DNA of 64,000 bases from Pseudomonadota bacterium (lineage in GTDB: Bacteria; Pseudomonadota; Gammaproteobacteria; Burkholderiales; Burkholderiaceae_C), in assembly GCA_020161065.1 (NCBI GenBank), contig JAIUPH010000009.1, forward strand, positions 180,760 to 244,759, written 5' to 3'. Position 1 is the first letter of the stretch; the number at the start of each line of letters is the position of its first letter. Shown in pieces: positions 34,144-42,560 of this stretch. The notes beneath the pieces are model-generated. The model was not told where the DNA came from and ran no database searches. It saw only the letters and a program-made list of their open reading frames with translations. Position numbers and translations under genes: made by a program.

Positions 34144-35034
34144 TCAGTTGTCGAAGCGCAGCACGTTGTCGAGCTCGCGGCGGATGGCCGCGGCCTGCGC
34201 TTCGCTGCTGGCCGGCATCGGCATGCGCGGCTGGCCGGTCTCGACGCCCTGCAGACGCAGCGCGGTCTTGATGTTGGCCGGCAGGTTGTCGGCACTGATG
34301 GTGTTCCAGAAGCGCAGCATCGCCTCGTGGATCTGCAGCGCCTTCTGGTGGTCGCCGGCCTGCACCGCGTTCCACAGCGTCACGCACACGCCCGGAATGG
34401 CCGCCGGCTGCGCCGCAATCGTGCCCTGCGCGCCGAGCGCGAAGCCGCAGTACAGCAGCGCATCCACGGCGCAATAGACCTTCTTGCCCGGCGGCAGGCC
34501 GATCATCAGATCGGCGGTGAGCTTCATGTCGCCGGCGCTCTGCTTGACGCCGATGACGCCCGGCATGTCCTGCATGATGCGGATCAGCAGCGCCGGGCTC
34601 AGGTAGTTCCAGGGCACGACGTTGTAGATGATGACGGGGAACTTGGTCGCCTCGGTCAGCGCCTTGAAGTGCTTGTAGGTGGCGTCGTCGTCGCACTTGA
34701 AGACGTAGTGCACCGGCGTGACCTGCAAGCCGGCCACCGGCAGGTGCTCGATGCTCCGGGCTCGCGCAATCGCGTCGCGCGTGCTGTTGACGATGATGCC
34801 GGCGACCACCGGCACGCGACCCGCGACCTCCTCGCAGGCGATCTCCATCAGGCGCGTGAACTCCTGCGCCGAGTAGGTGTGGCCCTCGCCGCTGGAACCG
34901 CCGACGCAGATGCCGTGCACCTGCTTCTTGAGCATGAAGCGGACGACGCCGCGGAAGGCCTGCTCGTCGACCTCGCCGCTGGCGGTGAAGGGCGTGACGA
35001 CGGGCGGGATGATGCCGATGAGATCCTGGGACAT
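34144..35034 (-). CDS. DapA family aldolase/dehydratase (copy 1)
   Basis: A 296-residue Schiff-base lyase of the dihydrodipicolinate synthase family. GGSSGEGHTYS forms the carboxylate-binding site, the catalytic Tyr is in VIIYNVVPWN and the Schiff-base Lys in VIGVKQSAGD. It is not in a lysine context. Family members in catabolic loci include keto-deoxy sugar-acid aldolases, 5-keto-4-deoxyglucarate dehydratase and hydroxyproline-pathway deaminase; the ketoglutarate semialdehyde dehydrogenase-like gene at 20957 fits the last two. It is the first gene of the minus-strand array and resembles copy 2 at 42561. Confidence 0.87.
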   Translation of the reverse strand: MSQDLIGIIPPVVTPFTASGEVDEQAFRGVVRFMLKKQVHGICVGGSSGEGHTYSAQEFTRLMEIACEEVAGRVPVVAGIIVNSTRDAIARARSIEHLPVAGLQVTPVHYVFKCDDDATYKHFKALTEATKFPVIIYNVVPWNYLSPALLIRIMQDMPGVIGVKQSAGDMKLTADLMIGLPPGKKVYCAVDALLYCGFALGAQGTIAAQPAAIPGVCVTLWNAVQAGDHQKALQIHEAMLRFWNTISADNLPANIKTALRLQGVETGQPRMPMPASSEAQAAAIRRELDNVLRFDN

Positions 35035-35123
35035 GCGAGCGGGCTCCTGATGAGGGCGATGTGGCGGCGAGCGGAGCGCGGCCTTGGCCGCGCAGGGATG
35101 AACACCTGATGGGTCAGTAATGT

Positions 35124-35134
35124 ATGTCTAACAT
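35124..35134. promoter_or_regulatory. Candidate GntR/FCD operator between divergent genes
   Basis: ATGT-CTA-ACAT, an 11-bp inverted repeat containing the GT-N3-AC core usual for FCD-type GntR regulators. It lies between the DapA-family gene (starting 35034, minus) and the GntR gene (starting 35229, plus), in an AT-richer stretch. It could control both directions. Confidence 0.45.
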
Positions 35135-35228
35135 GTCAGAATGCGCTCACGGGTTTTCCCGCGAATCCGGAGCAGGCCCTCGATGCGGCCTTGACCCACA
35201 ATCGCCCCTTGCCAGCCAAAGCCGAACC

Positions 35229-35984
35229 ATGAGCTCCAGCCGTCGCCCGCCTTCCCGCCCGGCACCGCGCCCGGCCGCCGCCCGCAGCCGCACGGCGCGC
35301 CCTGCCGTCCCGCCCGCCGGCAGCGGCAACGCGCAGCGCGACGTGGCGTGGGAGCGCTTTCGCCAGCAGATCCTGGCCGCGCGGCTGCGGCCGGGCCAGT
35401 TCGTTTCGCAGCGCGAGTTGATGACGCTGCTGGACATGCCGCTGGCCGCGGTGCGCGAGATGATTCCGCGGCTGGAAGCGGCGCGGTTGCTGGTCACGGT
35501 GCCCAAGCGCGGGCTGCAGATCGCGCCGGTCGACCTGAAGCTGATCCGCAATGCCTTCCAGGTGCGGTCGATGATCGAGCGCGAAGCCGTGCAGCGCTTC
35601 GTGCGCGAGGTGTCCGACGAGGAGATCGACCGCCTGGAGCAAGCGCACCGCGAGATCCTGGCGCGCGCCGAGCGCGACCCCTCGGACGCCAGCCTCGATG
35701 CCGACGCGCTGCAAGCCGACTGGGGCCTGCACGATCGCATGGTCGATGCCATGGGCAACGAGATCCTGTCGGAGATCTACCGCGTCAACAGCCTGCACGT
35801 GCGCCTGATCCGCCTGGATGCCGCCGAGGTGCGCCCGCGCCGCACGCTGCCGGCGATGCAGGAGCACCTGGCCTTCCTGGCGGCGCTGCGCAGCCGCGAC
35901 GAGGCGCGCGCGGTGGCGGCAATCCAGGCGCATATCGACAACTCGCGCCAGCGCGTGGTGGCGGCCCTGTTGGACAGCGCCTAG
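35229..35984 (+). CDS. GntR family transcriptional regulator, FCD type
   Basis: A 251-residue regulator. After a disordered Arg/Pro/Ala N-terminus of about 40 residues comes a winged helix (VSQRELMTLLDMPLAAVREMIPRLEAARL). The FCD helical domain has the metal-binding residues in DRMVDAM and a late H in AIQAHIDNSRQRV. It faces the 14-kb array and ends in a 4-bp overlap (CTAG) with the stop of the LivK-type gene on the other strand. It probably represses the DapA/TRAP/Dha/Liv genes until a sugar-acid ligand binds. An alternative start at 35124 would add poorly conserved sequence. Confidence 0.85.
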   Translation: MSSSRRPPSRPAPRPAAARSRTARPAVPPAGSGNAQRDVAWERFRQQILAARLRPGQFVSQRELMTLLDMPLAAVREMIPRLEAARLLVTVPKRGLQIAPVDLKLIRNAFQVRSMIEREAVQRFVREVSDEEIDRLEQAHREILARAERDPSDASLDADALQADWGLHDRMVDAMGNEILSEIYRVNSLHVRLIRLDAAEVRPRRTLPAMQEHLAFLAALRSRDEARAVAAIQAHIDNSRQRVVAALLDSA

Positions 35985-37111
35985 AACTTGACCAGCGTGC
36001 GCACCAGCGGCTGGCCCTTGCGCACTTCCACGATGTAGATCTGGTGGTTGCAGTCGCCGTTGGCCTCGCAGCGGTAGCTGGCCAGGACGCCGGTGTGCTG
36101 CAGCCGGCCGAAGGCTTCACGCAGCTTCAACGGGTCGGTGCCGCCGGCCATCGCGATGGCCTTGGCCGCCAGGTGCGCGCCGTCGTAGTAGGTGGCGGCG
36201 TACAGCTCGGCCTCGGTCTTGGTGGCCGCCTCGTACTTCTTGACGAAGGCCTGCACCATCGCGTCGGGGTTGGAAGGCACGAAGTCGCTGGAGCTGATGG
36301 CGCCCTCGCCCGCCTCGCCGGCGAGCTTGACGAACACCGGCTGGCTAAGCGACGTGGAGCCGGCGAACTTCATGTTGAGCCCGAGCTGCGCCGCCTGGCG
36401 CACGATGAGCGCCGCCTCGTTGTCGTGCGTCCACATGATGATCATCGCCGCGCCGGCATCGCGCAGGCGGCCGAGCTGGGCCGAGAAATCCTTGTCCTCG
36501 GCGTTGTGCGTCTCCACGCGCACCGGCTTGAGCCCGGCTTCTTCGATGGCCTTGATGACGCGTGCCGCGCCGGCCTTGCCGAAGTCGTCGTTGATGGAGA
36601 TGACGCCGATCCGGTCGAGCTTGAGCGTGCTGCGCGCGTATTCGACCAGCGCCTTGGCCTGCACGTTGTCGTTGGCGCGGATGCGCACCACCGTGCTGCA
36701 GCCGTTGTTGGTGACCGGCACGCCGCTGGCGCCGGTGATCGACAGCGCCTTGCCGCAAAAGGTCTTCTGCGTGGCCATCTGCGCCACCGAGAAATGCGGC
36801 CCCAGGAAGACCTGCACCTTATCCTGCGACAACAGCCGGTTGACGGCGTTCATCGCGGCGTTGGGGTTGTCGGCCTGGTCGTCCTCATAAACCACCTGCA
36901 GCGGCTTGCCCAGCACGCCGCCGGCAGCGTTGATCTCGGCGACGGCCAGATCCACGCCCTGCCGCGTGTAGCGCCCGAGGTTGGCACGCGGGCCGGTCAG
37001 CGGCGCCGCCACGCCGAGCGTGACCTGGGCGGCAACGGGCAGCGGCGTCGCCAGTCCGGCGGCCAGCAGCGCCGCGGCGGCGGAAAAGGCGATGCGAACA
37101 CTCGCGGTCAT
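35981..37111 (-). CDS. LivK-type ABC transporter periplasmic binding protein
   Basis: A 376-residue type I periplasmic binding protein with signal peptide ending PVAAQ. Features: GVAAPLTGPRANLGRYTRQG, the NDDFGKAGAARV hinge segment, and cysteines near residues 102, 120 and the pair in YRCEANGDCNHQ. It is the only HAAT-type receptor in the window and so the natural partner of LivH/LivMG/LivF, although those genes lie 7 kb away beyond the TRAP and Dha genes. AGGAG precedes the ATG at 37111. It is last in the second minus-strand array. Confidence 0.87.
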   Translation of the reverse strand: MTASVRIAFSAAAALLAAGLATPLPVAAQVTLGVAAPLTGPRANLGRYTRQGVDLAVAEINAAGGVLGKPLQVVYEDDQADNPNAAMNAVNRLLSQDKVQVFLGPHFSVAQMATQKTFCGKALSITGASGVPVTNNGCSTVVRIRANDNVQAKALVEYARSTLKLDRIGVISINDDFGKAGAARVIKAIEEAGLKPVRVETHNAEDKDFSAQLGRLRDAGAAMIIMWTHDNEAALIVRQAAQLGLNMKFAGSTSLSQPVFVKLAGEAGEGAISSSDFVPSNPDAMVQAFVKKYEAATKTEAELYAATYYDGAHLAAKAIAMAGGTDPLKLREAFGRLQHTGVLASYRCEANGDCNHQIYIVEVRKGQPLVRTLVKF

Positions 37112-37149
37112 GATTCGTCTCCTGTCGTTGAGGTGGGTTGAAGCAAAGC

Positions 37150-38520
37150 TCACAGCACGGCGCCTTGCGAGCGCAGGCGCTGCTGCAGCGAGCCGATGTC
37201 CAGCGCATGCGGCGGGCAGCCGTCAGCTGCCGCCATTGCGGCCGCGGTGCCGGCCGCCTGGCCCATGGCCATGCAGGTTCCGGTGATGCGCGCGCTGGCC
37301 AGCGCCCGGCGTTCGGCCGAGATGCAGCGGCCGGCCACCAGCAGGCCGTCCACTGCCGCCGGCAGCAGCGCGCCCAGCGGAATGTCGTAGCCGGCATCGA
37401 CGTGCTCGGCCGCCGCCATGCTGGCGCCTTTGGCGTCGTGGCTGTCGATCGGAAAGCCGCCGCGCAGCACGGCGTCGGCGAAGCGCCGGCCCTGCCGCAC
37501 ATCGTCGTCGGTCAGCACCGCACGGCCCGCGATGCGCCGGCTTTCGCGCACGCCCACGCAACTGGCACTGGCCGCCAGGAAGCAGCCTGCCGCACCGGGC
37601 ACATAGCGCCGGAAGAAGGTGGTGAACTCCAACACCTGCTGGCGCAGCACCGCTTCGGCGCGCGCCATGTCGTCGGCCCGCGTGGCGTCCGCCGCGCAGC
37701 GCGTGACGTTGATGACCGCCTCGCCGGTGCGCACCCAACCGCTGTAGTGCAGCTCGTGCCGTTGCAGCGACACCGTCCCGTCGTCCCAGGCCTGCTTCAG
37801 CTGCGGGCCGAAGCCCCACAGGTTGACGTGATCCTCCCCGCGCAGCGCGGCCGGCGGCACGCCCAGCTTGAAGTCGCCGGGGTGACGCTCGACGTGGTCG
37901 AGCAGGGCCTGGTGGTCGACGCCGCCCAGCTTGAACAGCAGGCTCACCGGCTGCGTTTCCGCGCCCTGTGTCGACAGGAAGCCGCTGCCCGCGCGTGCCG
38001 CCAGGTCGGCGTCGCCGGTGGCATCGACCGCGGCGCGACAGGCATAGGCCGTGCGGCCGGACTTGTTCTCGACGATCACGGCGCGCAATGCACGCCCGTC
38101 ACGCGCAACCCCGACCACCGGCGAGAAGGGCAGGAAGTCGGCCCCGGCCTCGACCACCATGCGCGTGACCACCGACTTGAACATCTCATGGTTCATTGGC
38201 ACGCGCGACAGCGTGTAGCCCGTGTCGTCGCGCACATGCCCGGGCGAGGCACCGGCGCGAACGAGGCGGTCCACCAGTTCCTGCGGCATGCCGGCCACGA
38301 CACGCTGGCCGACGGCGTCGAACCAGCCGGCGCTGTGCTCCAGCAACTGCGATGCGATGTGGCCGCCGAGGAAGCCGCCGCGTTCGAGCAGCAGCGTGCG
38401 CGCGCCGTTGCGCGCCGCCGCCACCGCGGCCAGCGCGCCCGCCGTGCCGCCCCCGGCGACGACGACGTCGTAGTCCTCGACCAGCGGCGTCTCGCGCGCC
38501 GCCTCGTGCAGCGTGGCCAT
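37150..38520 (-). CDS. FAD-dependent oxidoreductase
   Basis: A 456-residue flavoprotein of the FAD-dependent oxidoreductase family (glucose-inhibited-division/fumarate reductase fold). The dinucleotide site DVVVAGGGTAGALAAVAAAR is near residue 18, a GFLGGHIASQLLE loop follows, and GLLVAGRCISAERRALAS near the C-terminus closes the FAD site. Family members oxidise or dehydrogenate organic acids or act in unknown catabolic steps. It lies between a TRAP receptor gene and the LivK-type gene, so it probably acts on an imported compound. The substrate cannot be given. Confidence 0.82.
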   Translation of the reverse strand: MATLHEAARETPLVEDYDVVVAGGGTAGALAAVAAARNGARTLLLERGGFLGGHIASQLLEHSAGWFDAVGQRVVAGMPQELVDRLVRAGASPGHVRDDTGYTLSRVPMNHEMFKSVVTRMVVEAGADFLPFSPVVGVARDGRALRAVIVENKSGRTAYACRAAVDATGDADLAARAGSGFLSTQGAETQPVSLLFKLGGVDHQALLDHVERHPGDFKLGVPPAALRGEDHVNLWGFGPQLKQAWDDGTVSLQRHELHYSGWVRTGEAVINVTRCAADATRADDMARAEAVLRQQVLEFTTFFRRYVPGAAGCFLAASASCVGVRESRRIAGRAVLTDDDVRQGRRFADAVLRGGFPIDSHDAKGASMAAAEHVDAGYDIPLGALLPAAVDGLLVAGRCISAERRALASARITGTCMAMGQAAGTAAAMAAADGCPPHALDIGSLQQRLRSQGAVL

Positions 38521-38577
38521 GCTCCGTGCCCTTCGCTCCGTTGTGCGTGATGCCGGGGGGCACCTGCGTCACACGAT

Positions 38578-39597
38578 TCAGCGCTTGCCGCGCACGGTTT
38601 GAATCTGCGCCTGCAAGTCGCCGACCAGGGCATCGCCGATGTCCTTGCGGTACTTGTCGAAGACCGGCTGCGCGAGCTGGCGCATCTTGGCGATCTCGGC
38701 AGGCGCCACTTCGTTGACCTGCATGCCGGCCTTGCGCACCACGTCCAGCGAGCGCGCGTCGGAGTCGCGGTTGACACGGCGCTGGTAGACCTTGGCCTCG
38801 TCGGCCGCCTCCAGCAACAGCTTCTGCTCGTCGGGCGTGTACTGATCCCAGCTCTTCTTGCCGACCAGGATCAGCATCGGGTTGTACATGTGGTTGGTGA
38901 TCGACAGGTACTTGGCCACCTCGTAGAACTTGTTGCTGTCCATGTTGGAGATGGGGTTCTCCAGCGCGTCGACGGCCTTCGATTCCATCGCGGTGTACAG
39001 CTCGGAATAAGGCATCGCCACCGGATTGGCCCCGAGCGCGCGAAACACGTCGACGTAAACGGGCGACTGGATGACGCGGATCTTCAGCCCCTTCAGATCG
39101 TCGGCGCGCACGATCGGTTGGCGCGAGTTGGCGACGCTGCGAAAGCCGATGTCCCACCAGCTCAGATTGACCAGGCCATGGTCGCCCAGCATGGCGTTCA
39201 TGCGCTGCCCGAAGGGGCCGTCGACGACGGCGTCGGCCTCGGCGACGTTGTTGAACAGGAAGGGCAGGTCGAAGACGCCGTATTCCTTGATGCGACCGAC
39301 CAGCAGGCCGGCGCTGATCGCCGTCATGTCGATGGTGCCGCCCTGCAGCGAGTTGATCACCTGCAGGTCGCCGCCCAGCACGCCGGCCGGGTAGAGCTGC
39401 ACTTTGATGCGGCCGCCGCTCTTCTGGGCCACCAGCTCGGCGAAGCGCTTGGCGCCCAGGCCCTGCGGGTGGTCGGCATTGTTGACGAAGGCAAGGCGAA
39501 TGCTGCGCGTCTTGATGTCGGCGGCCTGCGCGGCCGGCAGCGCCAGGCCAAGTGCACAGACCGCGGCGGCGAAAGCGGACAAGAGGCGTCGACGCAT
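38578..39597 (-). CDS. TRAP transporter periplasmic binding protein DctP (copy 2)
   Basis: A 339-residue DctP receptor with a signal peptide (ALPAAQA). The signature is LKIRVIQSPVYVDVFRALGA followed by PYSELYTAMESKAVDALENP. It lies downstream of dctM copy 2 (34 bp). A second receptor, copy 3, lies upstream of the same permease pair, so one channel may serve two ligands. The ATG at 39597 has a GGAG upstream; nine earlier residues are not needed. Confidence 0.9.
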   Translation of the reverse strand: MRRRLLSAFAAAVCALGLALPAAQAADIKTRSIRLAFVNNADHPQGLGAKRFAELVAQKSGGRIKVQLYPAGVLGGDLQVINSLQGGTIDMTAISAGLLVGRIKEYGVFDLPFLFNNVAEADAVVDGPFGQRMNAMLGDHGLVNLSWWDIGFRSVANSRQPIVRADDLKGLKIRVIQSPVYVDVFRALGANPVAMPYSELYTAMESKAVDALENPISNMDSNKFYEVAKYLSITNHMYNPMLILVGKKSWDQYTPDEQKLLLEAADEAKVYQRRVNRDSDARSLDVVRKAGMQVNEVAPAEIAKMRQLAQPVFDKYRKDIGDALVGDLQAQIQTVRGKR

Positions 39598-39631
39598 GAA
39601 GGAATCTCCGGGAAGAACAGGCAAGGCAGGC

Positions 39632-40909
39632 TCAACGCAACAGCGCCAGCGGCACCATCACCAACTGCGGGAACAGGACCAGCAGGAACAGCACGGCGAT
39701 CTGCACCAGCATGAAGGGCATGACGCCGCGGATCACATCGCCCATGGGCACGCGCGCGACGCCGCTGGCCACGTTGAGCACCGTGCCCACCGGCGGCGTG
39801 ATGAGGCCGATGGCGTTGTTGATGACGAACAGCACGCCGAAGTAGACGGGGTCGATGCCGGCCTGCTTGACCAGCGGCATCAGCACCGGCGTGAGGATCA
39901 GGATGGTGGGCGCGAAGTCCAGAGCGGTGCCGACGATGACCACCAGCAGCATCATCACCGCCATCAGCAGGCGCGGACTGTCGACGAAGGGCTCCATCAG
40001 CGCCGTCACCTGCCCCGGGATGTCGGCCAGCGCAATCAGCCAGGCCGAGACCATGGCGGCGGCAACCATGAACATCACGACCGCGGTGGTCAACGCCGCC
40101 GACAGCATCAGCCCGTAGATCTGGCGCCAGTGCAGCTCGCGGTGCACGAACAGGCCGATCAGCAGCGCATAGGCGACGGCGACCACCGCGGCTTCGGTGG
40201 GCGTGAAGACGCCGAACTTGAGGCCGCCGACGATGATCACCGGCAGCACGAAGGCCCAGAACGCGTGCACCGTCAACTGCAAGCGCCGGCGCAGCGGCAC
40301 GCGCGGCAGCACTGCCACCTTGTCGCGCCGCGCCACCCACCACCACGTGAGTGCCAGGCCGAGGCCGAGGTAGATGCCCGGCGCCACGCTGCCGATGAAC
40401 AGCTTGGTGATGGAAACGCCGCCGGCCACGCCGAACAGCACGAGGCCGATCGACGGCGGCAGGATGGGCGCGATGATGCCGCCGGCAGCGATCAACCCGG
40501 TGGAGCGCGCGACGTTGTAGCCGGCGCGCCGCATCATCGGGATCAGCAGCGCGGCCAGCGCCGCGGTGTCGGCGATGGCCGAACCCGACAGCGCCGCCAT
40601 CAGGATCGCCGCCAGCACGGCGACGTAGCCGAGGCCGCCGCGCAGATGGCCGACCCAGGCCATGGCCGCCTCCACGATGCGGCGCGACATGCCGCCGGCG
40701 TTCATCAGCTCGCCGGCCAGCAGGAAGAAGGGAACCGCCAGCAGCGCGAAGTTGTCGGCGCCGCTGATCAGGTTCTGCGCCAGGATCTGGGCGTCGAAGT
40801 TGCCCATCTGCACCATCAGCGCAACACCGCACACGAGCAGCGCGAACGCGATCGGCATGCCCAGCGCCATGGCGCCGAGCAGCGAACCGGAGAACACCCA
40901 CAAGGTCAT
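39632..40909 (-). CDS. TRAP transporter large permease DctM (copy 2)
   Basis: A 425-residue DctM channel, the same length as copy 1 and with matching blocks: PFFLLAGELMNAGGMSRRI, SGSAIADTAALA, LPPSIGLVLFGVAGGVS and PVYFGVLFVINNAIGLITPP. Its ATG overlaps the dctQ stop by four bases. It probably imports an organic acid with sodium, supplied by DctP copies 2 and 3. Confidence 0.92.
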   Translation of the reverse strand: MTLWVFSGSLLGAMALGMPIAFALLVCGVALMVQMGNFDAQILAQNLISGADNFALLAVPFFLLAGELMNAGGMSRRIVEAAMAWVGHLRGGLGYVAVLAAILMAALSGSAIADTAALAALLIPMMRRAGYNVARSTGLIAAGGIIAPILPPSIGLVLFGVAGGVSITKLFIGSVAPGIYLGLGLALTWWWVARRDKVAVLPRVPLRRRLQLTVHAFWAFVLPVIIVGGLKFGVFTPTEAAVVAVAYALLIGLFVHRELHWRQIYGLMLSAALTTAVVMFMVAAAMVSAWLIALADIPGQVTALMEPFVDSPRLLMAVMMLLVVIVGTALDFAPTILILTPVLMPLVKQAGIDPVYFGVLFVINNAIGLITPPVGTVLNVASGVARVPMGDVIRGVMPFMLVQIAVLFLLVLFPQLVMVPLALLR

Positions 40910-41502
40910 GGCCTGCCCCCGGCCGCCGGCACTGCCGCGCTGCCGTCGTGCAGGCGCTCGATGACCTCTTGCTCGTCGGACTCGGCGACGTCGATCAGTT
41001 CGCTCTCGGGCAGCCGCCCGGTGAGCAGCCGCCACAGATTGGCCGCGATGATCACCATCATGCTGCCGGCGCTGATGTAGGCCACGCCGAACACCCATTC
41101 CATCGCCAGTCCGGTGACGGGCGCCGCGCTGTCCATGTTGATGTCGTGCTGGCGCCAGGTGCCGATGAAGAACAGGGCACAGCACAGCAGCATCAGCGCA
41201 TGGCTGACCCCGTAGCAGAGCTTGCGGCCCAGCAGCGGCAGCTTGCGCACCAGCGTGTCCACGCCGAGGTGGGTGTGCCGGTGCAGGCCGATGACCGCAC
41301 CCAGGTACGTCAGCCAGATGAAGAGGAAGCGCGACAACTCTTCCGACACGGTGATGCCCGAATTGAAGCCGTAGCGCAGGATCACGTTGCCCAGCACCAT
41401 CACCAGCATGGCGCCCAGGCACGCCACCAGGACGACTTCCAGCAGCCGGAAGTACAGCGCGACGAGTCGTTGCAGCATGGGCGCTGGCCGGGTCGGCGGC
41501 AT
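40906..41502 (-). CDS. TRAP transporter small permease DctQ (copy 2)
   Basis: A 198-residue, four-segment membrane protein. NVILRYGFNSGITVSEELSR is nearly identical to the same segment of copy 1, and both keep RQHDIN/RQHDVN and the acidic tail. The ATG at 41502 has GGAG seven bases upstream; another at 41478 is possible. It follows the DctP copy 3 gene by 13 bp. Confidence 0.9.
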   Translation of the reverse strand: MPPTRPAPMLQRLVALYFRLLEVVLVACLGAMLVMVLGNVILRYGFNSGITVSEELSRFLFIWLTYLGAVIGLHRHTHLGVDTLVRKLPLLGRKLCYGVSHALMLLCCALFFIGTWRQHDINMDSAAPVTGLAMEWVFGVAYISAGSMMVIIAANLWRLLTGRLPESELIDVAESDEQEVIERLHDGSAAVPAAGGRP

Positions 41503-41515
41503 CCGCGAGCTCCGG

Positions 41516-42544
41516 TCAGCGCGGCGCCGCGGCGCGCACGCGCTCGACCTCGGCGTAGAAGGCGCGTGCGAAGTCCTCGCCGACGCGCTCGTTCTGACGA
41601 TCGATCACCGGCTTGAGCTGCACCGCCATGCGCTGGCGTTCGGCCAGGCTGACGTCATTGACCTGCATGCCGGCCTTCTTCACGGTGTCCAGCATGGCGG
41701 CCTCCATCGCGCCCAGGTTGGCGCGCTTCCAGGCCTTGGCCTCGCCGGCCGCCGCCATCACCAGCGCCTGCTCGTCCTTGTTCAGCCGGTCCCAGGTCTT
41801 GCGGCCCATCAGCAGGGCCTCGGAGTTGATCGAATGCTGGGTCATGCTGAGGTACTTCTGCACCTCCTGCATCTTCATCGTCACGATCTGCGGCAGCGGG
41901 TTCTCCTGGCCGTCGACGGTGCGCGTCTCCAGCGCCGTGAAGACCTCGGTGACCGGCATCGGCGTCGGGTTGGCGCCCAGCTGCTTGAACATGTCGATGT
42001 ACATGGCGTTCTGGATCACGCGCAGCTTCAGGCCGTTGAAGTCCTCCCACCGAGTGATGGGGCGGCGGCTGTTGGTCGTGTTGCGAAACCCGTTGTGGGT
42101 GTAGGCGAGCACCACCCAGCCTTTGTCGAAGGCCTTGTCGGACAGCAGCTTGCCCATCGGCCCGTCGAGCACGCGGTCGAACTCGGCACCAGTTTGGAAG
42201 ACGAAGGGGAAGTCCAGGATCGCCATCTCGCGCACCTGGCTGGCCATGGTGGCGGTGCCGGTGGTCATCACGTCCTGGGTGCCGGCCTGCAACTGGTTCT
42301 GCATCTGCACGTCGGCGCCCAGCACGCCGCCGGTCAGCACCTGCAGCTTGAGCTTGCCGCCGCTGCGCGCGTCCAGCGCCTCGGAGAACTTGCGCAGCAG
42401 CAGCGCGGCCGGGTGGTCGGGCGTCATGCTGGTGCCGGCCTTGAGCGCTTGCTGGGCGCGGGCCGGCAGCGGCATCGCGGCCGCCAGCATGGTGGCGGTG
42501 GCGACCAGCAGCAAGCCGCGACGGATGGCGGAAGAAGCATGCAT
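41516..42544 (-). CDS. TRAP transporter periplasmic binding protein DctP (copy 3)
   Basis: A 342-residue DctP receptor with a signal peptide ending PARAQ. LKLRVIQNAMYIDMFKQLGA and TEVFTALETRTVDGQENP resemble copy 1 more than copy 2 by eye. Its gene is between the DapA-family gene (16 bp) and dctQ (13 bp), so the order is DapA-P-Q-M-P. This suggests that its ligand is related to the substrate of the DapA-family enzyme. Confidence 0.9.
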   Translation of the reverse strand: MHASSAIRRGLLLVATATMLAAAMPLPARAQQALKAGTSMTPDHPAALLLRKFSEALDARSGGKLKLQVLTGGVLGADVQMQNQLQAGTQDVMTTGTATMASQVREMAILDFPFVFQTGAEFDRVLDGPMGKLLSDKAFDKGWVVLAYTHNGFRNTTNSRRPITRWEDFNGLKLRVIQNAMYIDMFKQLGANPTPMPVTEVFTALETRTVDGQENPLPQIVTMKMQEVQKYLSMTQHSINSEALLMGRKTWDRLNKDEQALVMAAAGEAKAWKRANLGAMEAAMLDTVKKAGMQVNDVSLAERQRMAVQLKPVIDRQNERVGEDFARAFYAEVERVRAAAPR

Positions 42545-42560
42545 CGACGGCTCCCTCGCG

